Below, in pieces: positions 1 through 4,700 of a stretch of 7,296 nt of DNA. The notes under the pieces are model-generated. The model saw only the letters and a list, made by a program, of their open reading frames with translations. It was not told where the DNA came from and made no database searches. Position 1 is the stretch's first letter. Every line of letters starts with the position of its first letter. Source of the DNA: Coprococcus_A sp051877705 (lineage in GTDB: Bacteria > Bacillota > Clostridia > Lachnospirales > Lachnospiraceae); NCBI GenBank assembly GCA_051877705.1, contig JBJEJD010000208.1, positions 1 through 7,296 of the forward strand. The letters run 5' to 3'. Position numbers and translations under genes: made by a program.

Positions 1-632
1 CCTACCACAACACTGAATGCACCCAGTTCAATCACACGTCTTGCTTTCTCCGGTGTGTTAATATTGCCTTCTGCAATCACACGGTTTTTTACTCCGGCAA
101 TGATCTTTCTCAGAATTTCAAAATCGTTGGCTTCGATTTTGTCTCCTTTGCTCTGATCTGTATAGCCGACCATGGTTGTTCCGATAAAATCGAAGCCAAG
201 CTCATCTGCATGAAGCGCTTCCTCTACTGTGGAGCAATCTGCCATCAGAAGCTGATCCGGATATCTCTCTTTGATCTGTCTGAAGAAGTCTTCCAGTGTT
301 ACATTACCCGGACGAAGCAGACCGGTCGCATCAACTGCGATAATCTCCGGTTTTACTTCCATCAATTCTTCCACTTCCTTCATAGTTGGCGTAATATAAA
401 CCTTGCTGTCTTCATAATCTCTTTTCACGATCCCAATTATCGGAAGGTCGACCTGTGTCTTGATTTCTGCGATGTCCTCCTTCGTATTGGCACGAATGCC
501 GACGGCTCCGCCCATCTTTGCTGCCAGTGCCATCCTTCCCATGATAAAAGACGAATGCAGCGGTTCATGAGGCAATGCCTGACAGGACACAACCAGTTTT
601 CCCTGCAGGTTCTCTACTCTTTTCTGTACCAT
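1..632 (-). CDS. nanE: N-acetylmannosamine-6-phosphate 2-epimerase, C-terminus beyond window edge
   Basis: Cytoplasmic enzyme of sialic acid breakdown that converts ManNAc-6-P to GlcNAc-6-P, between NanK and NagA. Read on the minus strand, 210 complete residues are visible before the window edge; the family is about 220-240 residues, so only the last few are missing. Family signatures seen: KLVVSCQALP (12-21), EPLHSSFIMGRMA (23-35), GIRANT (45-50), IIGIVKRDY (65-73), MADCSTVEEA (130-139), GFDFIGTTMVGYT (146-158) and AEGNINTPEKA (187-197). By alignment from memory with the Clostridium perfringens enzyme, catalytic or phosphate-site residues would be R47, K70, D132 and E188, all present. The start at 632 is chosen because a perfect AGGAGG lies 9 nt upstream and the protein then begins at the usual place just before the GKLVVSCQAL strand. 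Two in-frame ATGs further upstream (719, 740) are less likely because they precede the predicted promoter. nagB is divergent; downstream nan genes would lie to the left. Confidence 0.94.
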   Translation of the reverse strand, partial: MVQKRVENLQGKLVVSCQALPHEPLHSSFIMGRMALAAKMGGAVGIRANTKEDIAEIKTQVDLPIIGIVKRDYEDSKVYITPTMKEVEELMEVKPEIIAVDATGLLRPGNVTLEDFFRQIKERYPDQLLMADCSTVEEALHADELGFDFIGTTMVGYTDQSKGDKIEANDFEILRKIIAGVKNRVIAEGNINTPEKARRVIELGAFSVVV

Positions 633-641
633 ATATGTTTT

Positions 642-647
642 CCTCCT
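642..647 (-). promoter_or_regulatory. nanE ribosome binding site
   Basis: A perfect AGGAGG on the minus strand, separated by 9 nt from the ATG at 632. It decides the start, because the reading frame stays open upstream with ATGs at 719 and 740 that lack a comparable well-placed site. Confidence 0.88.
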
Positions 648-660
648 TTTGCTGAGCCTA

Positions 661-688
661 ATTATATCAGCGATGATTTTATTTTCAA
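661..688 (-). promoter_or_regulatory. nanE promoter, extended -10, vegetative sigma type
   Basis: On the minus strand, -35 TTGAAA (683-688) is followed after 16 bp by a perfect -10 TATAAT (661-666), preceded by TGA, i.e. a TGn extended -10. Transcription would begin near 654, giving a leader of roughly 20 nt that carries the ribosome binding site. The -35 overlaps one copy (683-689) of the TTTCAAT heptamer that recurs in this intergenic region, so a protein binding there would compete with polymerase. Inferred from consensus match only. Confidence 0.75.
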
Positions 689-739
689 TACAATATTGAT
701 AGTCTGAAAGTTCTTTCATTTTTTCCAAAAGCCCCCTCA

Positions 740-821
740 TTTCAATGATATTTTGATTCTTTCAATTGGTGATTTTGCACAAGACTTTGTTCTTTCTTTC
801 CAACATTGAAAGTATATTCAA
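740..821. promoter_or_regulatory. Cluster of TTTCAAT/ATTGAAA heptamers, candidate operator region for nanE and nagB
   Basis: Between the two divergent promoters the heptamer TTTCAAT occurs at 740-746 and 760-766 (starts 20 bp apart, about two helical turns). Its inverse ATTGAAA is at 805-811, where it forms the left arm of an inverted repeat TTGAA-N6-TTCAA (806-821). A fourth copy, 683-689, covers the nanE -35. TGAAA/TTTCA-type half sites are what I would expect for RpiR-family sialic acid regulators (NanR) of Firmicutes, but the regulator gene is not in the window and its assignment is inference. The region is AT-rich (about 70%), so some copies could be chance. Confidence 0.42.
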
Positions 822-836
822 CTGTGGCTTTTTCTA

Positions 837-864
837 TTGAATTTGCAGTTTTAACTGCTATACT
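837..864 (+). promoter_or_regulatory. nagB promoter, extended -10
   Basis: -35 TTGAAT (837-842), 16-bp spacer, -10 TATACT (859-864) preceded by TGC, giving an extended -10 that offsets the weak -35. Transcription would start near 871, leaving an untranslated leader of about 63 nt before nagB. Nothing resembling a riboswitch is visible in that leader, which is A-rich and shows no strong hairpin. Confidence 0.7.
845..858. promoter_or_regulatory. Palindrome in nagB promoter spacer, candidate repressor site
   Basis: GCAGTT-TT-AACTGC is a perfect 6-bp inverted repeat lying entirely between the -35 and the -10 of the nagB promoter and abutting the -10. A protein bound here would block polymerase. 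The motif is not the NagR/YvoA operator I know (a palindrome centred on TCTAGA), and I do not recognise its cognate regulator. Confidence 0.4.
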
Positions 865-933
865 TACAAATACAAAAAGCAACTGACTCCATACTATAGA
901 CAAATAACAAAATAAAAGAAAGGGTATGCAGAT

Positions 934-1659
934 ATGATTATTTGTAAAGCGAAGAATTACTCAGATATGAGCAGAAAAGCAGCGAACATTATTTCCGCAC
1001 AGGTGATTATGAAGCCGGATTGTGTACTTGGACTGGCAACCGGTTCCTCACCTCTGGGAACCTATAAACAGTTGATAGACTGGTATAAAAAAGGAGATTT
1101 GGATTTTTCGAAAGTAACCAGTGTCAACCTGGACGAATACCGGGGATTAAGCCCGGAACACGAACAGAGTTACCGTTACTTTATGAATACGAATTTCTTT
1201 GATCATATTAATATTGACAAATCCCGTACTTTTGTTCCGGACGGGCTTGCACCAGATGTTGAAAAATTCTGTAAGGATTATGACAGACTGATCGAAGAAG
1301 TTGGAGGTGTAGATTTACAGCTCCTTGGGCTTGGCCGCAACGGACACATCGGATTCAACGAGCCTTCTGATGTCTTTGCAAGGGATACTCACTGTGTAGA
1401 TCTTACCCCAAGCACCATCGATGCTAATAAACGTTTCTTTAATTCTGAAGAAGATGTGCCGCGTCAGGCACTGACCATGGGAATCAGAAATATAATGATG
1501 GCGAAAAAGATTGTAGTTGTCGTAAGCGGAGAAAATAAGGCTGAGGCTCTGAAAGAAGCTGTTTATGGTCCAATTACGCCGAAACTTCCTTGTTCTATTT
1601 TACAGCTTCACCGGGATGTAGTGATTATTGCAGACGAAGCAGCTTTGTCAAAGATGTAG
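934..1659 (+). CDS. nagB: Glucosamine-6-phosphate deaminase
   Basis: Cytoplasmic enzyme converting GlcN-6-P to fructose-6-P and ammonia, the last step that feeds GlcNAc and sialic acid carbon into glycolysis. The 241 residues match the short Bacillus subtilis type (about 242) rather than the 266-residue allosteric E. coli type. Visible motifs: GLATGSSPLGTY (33-44, phosphate-binding loop), SVNLDEYRGL (63-72) with catalytic D67, and GLGRNGHIGFNEP (132-144) with H138 and E143. N136 stands where E. coli NagB has D141; Asn here is normal for Firmicutes enzymes, so it is not a defect. The start at 934 has GAAAGGG about 9 nt upstream; the ATG at 926 is out of frame. It is transcribed alone in this window, divergent from nanE and convergent with the protease gene, and ends before a hairpin pair. 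Co-regulation with nanE through the shared intergenic region is likely but inferred. Confidence 0.97.
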   Translation: MIICKAKNYSDMSRKAANIISAQVIMKPDCVLGLATGSSPLGTYKQLIDWYKKGDLDFSKVTSVNLDEYRGLSPEHEQSYRYFMNTNFFDHINIDKSRTFVPDGLAPDVEKFCKDYDRLIEEVGGVDLQLLGLGRNGHIGFNEPSDVFARDTHCVDLTPSTIDANKRFFNSEEDVPRQALTMGIRNIMMAKKIVVVVSGENKAEALKEAVYGPITPKLPCSILQLHRDVVIIADEAALSKM

Positions 1660-1672
1660 ATAGATTCACCCA

Positions 1673-1698
1673 TTAGAAAAGTGCGCCGCAAGGCGCAC
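1673..1698 (-). terminator. Rho-independent terminator for the protease transcript
   Basis: Perfect 7-bp GC-rich stem GTGCGCC/GGCGCAC (1681-1687 with 1692-1698) and a 4-nt loop. On the minus strand it is followed directly by TTTTCTAAT, so it is a good terminator for the protease gene, whose stop codon is at 1751-1753. On the plus strand the same stem has a GCAA (GNRA) loop and an A-run before it, with no T-run after it, so it should not terminate nagB transcripts; it may protect their 3' end. Confidence 0.78.
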
Positions 1699-1708
1699 CT
1701 ACGTAAAT

Positions 1709-1740
1709 AGCGTAGCAGTTATAATACTGCTACGCTTTAT
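1709..1740 (+). terminator. Probable terminator for nagB
   Basis: Perfect 11-bp stem AGCGTAGCAGT/ACTGCTACGCT (1709-1719 with 1726-1736) around the loop TATAAT, followed on the plus strand by TTTATCTTAATT. The T-run is short and broken, so termination may be partial. On the minus strand the stem is followed by ATTTACG, which is weaker still; the protease transcript most likely passes it and stops at the neighbouring hairpin. Confidence 0.7.
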
Positions 1741-1750
1741 CTTAATTGTC

Positions 1751-4700
1751 CTATCTCAGTTTACGTTTGTAAAGAATAGCTGCGGCAATACCAAATCCTG
1801 ATACTACAAGAAGGATGATCAGGAAAGTAATTGGCGTATTGTCGCCGGTCTTAGGAGCGTCAGTCTTATCATTCGTATTATTATCTGAAGAAGGCTTCGT
1901 TTCCTTGTCATTTCCTGGTTTAACAGAAGTATCAGATTCACCCGTTTCTGATTCGGTAATCTCCGACTCAGTTGTTTCTGATTCTATAGTTTCCGATTCA
2001 GTTGCCTCTGATTCTGTTTCGGTGCTCTCGGTTTCATCGATTTCCTGTTCACTGCCTACTGAGACTACTTCCCTGTAACCGGATGTCATATCATTCACTT
2101 CTTTATGATCAATGATAATATCACTTGCGGAGTCATCGATCACATTGAAGATCAGTTCTGCAGCGTCATCACCGGCAGCAATTCCTGTCAGATCTACATA
2201 ACCAAATGTAACTTCGCCCCTGACATCTCTGACTGACTGATAATCTCCCTTGACAGCTATATCAACAAGCTCCAGTTTTTCAGAATCGTAGGTGACAGTA
2301 ATCACACCATTGGTTGCATCAACATCAATTCCCTGTGCATCTCTGGCAGTAATTGTCACAGTATAATACTTGCCATCATCAGATGCGGAACCGACAGACA
2401 TAGGTCTCTCCTGACTGTCAGCGACTGTAACAACGGCATTCAGGCCACCGGCAGGTGCCCTGGTTCCGGAACCGGCAGATAATGATTCCACTGCTATATC
2501 TCTTGCAACCATAGCCGCATCATCAAGAGAAACTGTTCTGGAGGTGGCATCACCATTGGAGGCTGCCTCGGTCAGAACGGCCGGCCATACATCGTCACCA
2601 AAATTACCAAGACATATGGAATCAAAGGTTGATGTATCTGCATTGAATGTCAGATAGTAAATTACATTGGTACTTCCATTAAATGCTGACAGATAAAGAT
2701 TGCCGTCTTCATCGCATACCATGGATGAAAATTGATAACCGGCGTAATCGGCAAATTTTGCATTCAAAGTTGTCGGAAGGAAGCCCAGTCCCAGACCAGA
2801 AGTACCATCGTTATCCAGAACCCAGATATATCCGGCATCATCAAGGGCAAGATACTCATCATAAATAGTGCCGTCTGAATCATCCTGATAGTAACCGTAA
2901 TAAGCCAGTGCTACAAACCTGGTGCCTCCAGTGTATTCTGAAAGATACTCTGAAAGATCCCAGCCCTGATTAAATGTATTCTCCATCGGATCTGTCGGCT
3001 GCAGGAAATAGCATTCAGCTATACCGGCAAGCAGCGGATGACTCTCAGATGAATAATATCCTGCAGAAGCAAGATCTGACATGGCAAAGCCAAATGCACA
3101 GCTTCCGGACGTCTCTATGCTTTCACCGGTAGCCGCATCAATTTTATGCATAGCCCAGTCATCGGAATCCTGGATATACAGCTGGCCGGTATGCACATCT
3201 GCAGCGGCAGCAGCGATTGTAGTATCCAGTTCTGTGCCTCCATTCCAGGTATCACTGTTCTTCAGATCCCAGTCAAAGAACATCGGTGTTCCTTCTGTAT
3301 CCTGCAGGACACCCTGAAGGGTCGAGTCAATGACAACGACTGTAACATTGCATGCTGCTGTAATATCCGGTTCCTTGGCAGAAGCTGCAGTAATGACACA
3401 GCTGCCCTCAGCCACACCTGTAACGACGCCATTTTCATCTACTGTTGCAATACTCTCATCACTGCTGCTCCAGGTCAATCTTCTGTCAGTGGCATTAACA
3501 GGCTGTACGGAAGCAGTAAGGGTAACTTCGCCGCCTTTAACCAGTACCAGAGATTCATCAGAAATATCCACACCTTCAACCGTATCAGTAACTTCACCGA
3601 TTTGCTGATTGATTTCGTATGTTGTTGTATTCATGGCATAATCGTAAACCTGAAGGAGGAATTTTGCACCGTCTACGTCTGTGAGATCGAGGCTGTATTC
3701 ACAGGTATCTCCTGCCTTCACATCGGTCTGTGAGCCCTGATATGTATATAAATAATCGCCAAATTCATCAAACAATGCAACAGCAGCAATATACTGGTTA
3801 TCTTCTACAGTTACATCCAGCAGGTTCTCATCGGAGTTAATGGAAACTTCTTTCAGTTCAGGAGCGGTATTATCGATAACCACAGGTATTGAGAAATCAG
3901 CACCGGCACCCAAAGCATCCCAGTTCACATTACCCTGACTGTCTGCATAGTACTCCGGAGCCAGTGTGAGACAGATCTCCAGAATATCTCCTTCTGCCCA
4001 TCCTTCAAGTTCAGAAGGAACCAATCCCATGTTCAGCGTACGGTTCGTATACTGCCAGCTGTCGCCGTTCGTATAATAGAAGGCAGAGTCGATGGATCCC
4101 AGTTCCTCGCTGATCAATAGTTCTCCTGTACTCAAATTGGAAACTGTAACCCGGGAATCAGCAGCATTTCGAATAGAAGTAAAATAGATATTGGCGATTT
4201 CACTTCCCTCACTGACAGCATTACGCTCAGGTATATAAACATCATCAGCTACTAATGGATTACCTCCAAAGTAATACTCATTATCAGGATCATCTGCATA
4301 AATAACACTAAAGGCATTGGCATCCGTATTTCCAAGATAAGGATCACGAATTTCTTCGCCATAATCGTATTCTATTTTACTTCCCACATCAAACATGGAA
4401 GGATCCGTCCAGCTGCCATAGAATCCCAGCATCGGAATGGAATGAACCGTTCCTGCTACACCTTCACTGCTGCTGACACCAGCTGCGTATATGAAACCTT
4501 CAATGTAAGCACCATTTTCAAAATTGGCATCCAGAGATTCTTTTTCGTCCTCAGACAGGGCGATTGTCACATTGACAGTAACAGAACTGTCAGCTGCAAC
4601 CTGCACAGTACCGCTCGACAGACGTGACAGGAACAGATAGGCATCATAGGAATTTATAATGCCGTCACCATTCATATCCGCTTTCCCCTCATTGGCAAGT

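Noticed and set aside
210..707. 165-residue plus-strand open frame
   Set aside because: It lies opposite nanE, whose conserved motifs run throughout; the translation is rich in Cys, His and Phe, resembles no family and has no ribosome binding site.
811..816. TATACT on the minus strand (within 806-821) as a second nanE promoter
   Set aside because: No acceptable -35 at 15-19 bp upstream; the sequence is better explained as the centre of an inverted repeat.
871..933. nagB leader examined for a riboswitch or glmS-like ribozyme
   Set aside because: Only about 63 nt, A-rich, without a stable stem or recognisable conserved core.
1361..1440. nagB N136 in place of Asp considered as a loss of an active-site residue
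   Set aside because: Bacillus-type NagB enzymes normally have Asn here, with D67, H138 and E143 intact.
1940..2014. Short regular repeats considered as a CRISPR array
   Set aside because: Units are 15 bp, contiguous, without spacers, and code in frame for ESExx.
1815..2078. Plus-strand frame with repeated SDSVVSDS motifs
   Set aside because: Mirror image of the 15-bp ESExx repeats of the protease stalk; the repetition comes from the real gene on the other strand.
2933..2960. Short direct repeat CTGAAAGAT in the protease gene
   Set aside because: Encodes the small LSEYLSEY duplication; two units only, no sign of a mobile element or further structure.
3146..3733. 195-residue plus-strand open frame inside the protease gene, with smaller neighbours at 3081-3317 and 3330-3608
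   Set aside because: Antisense to BIG2 and the propeller-like region of an intact gene; no family motif and no clear ribosome binding site.
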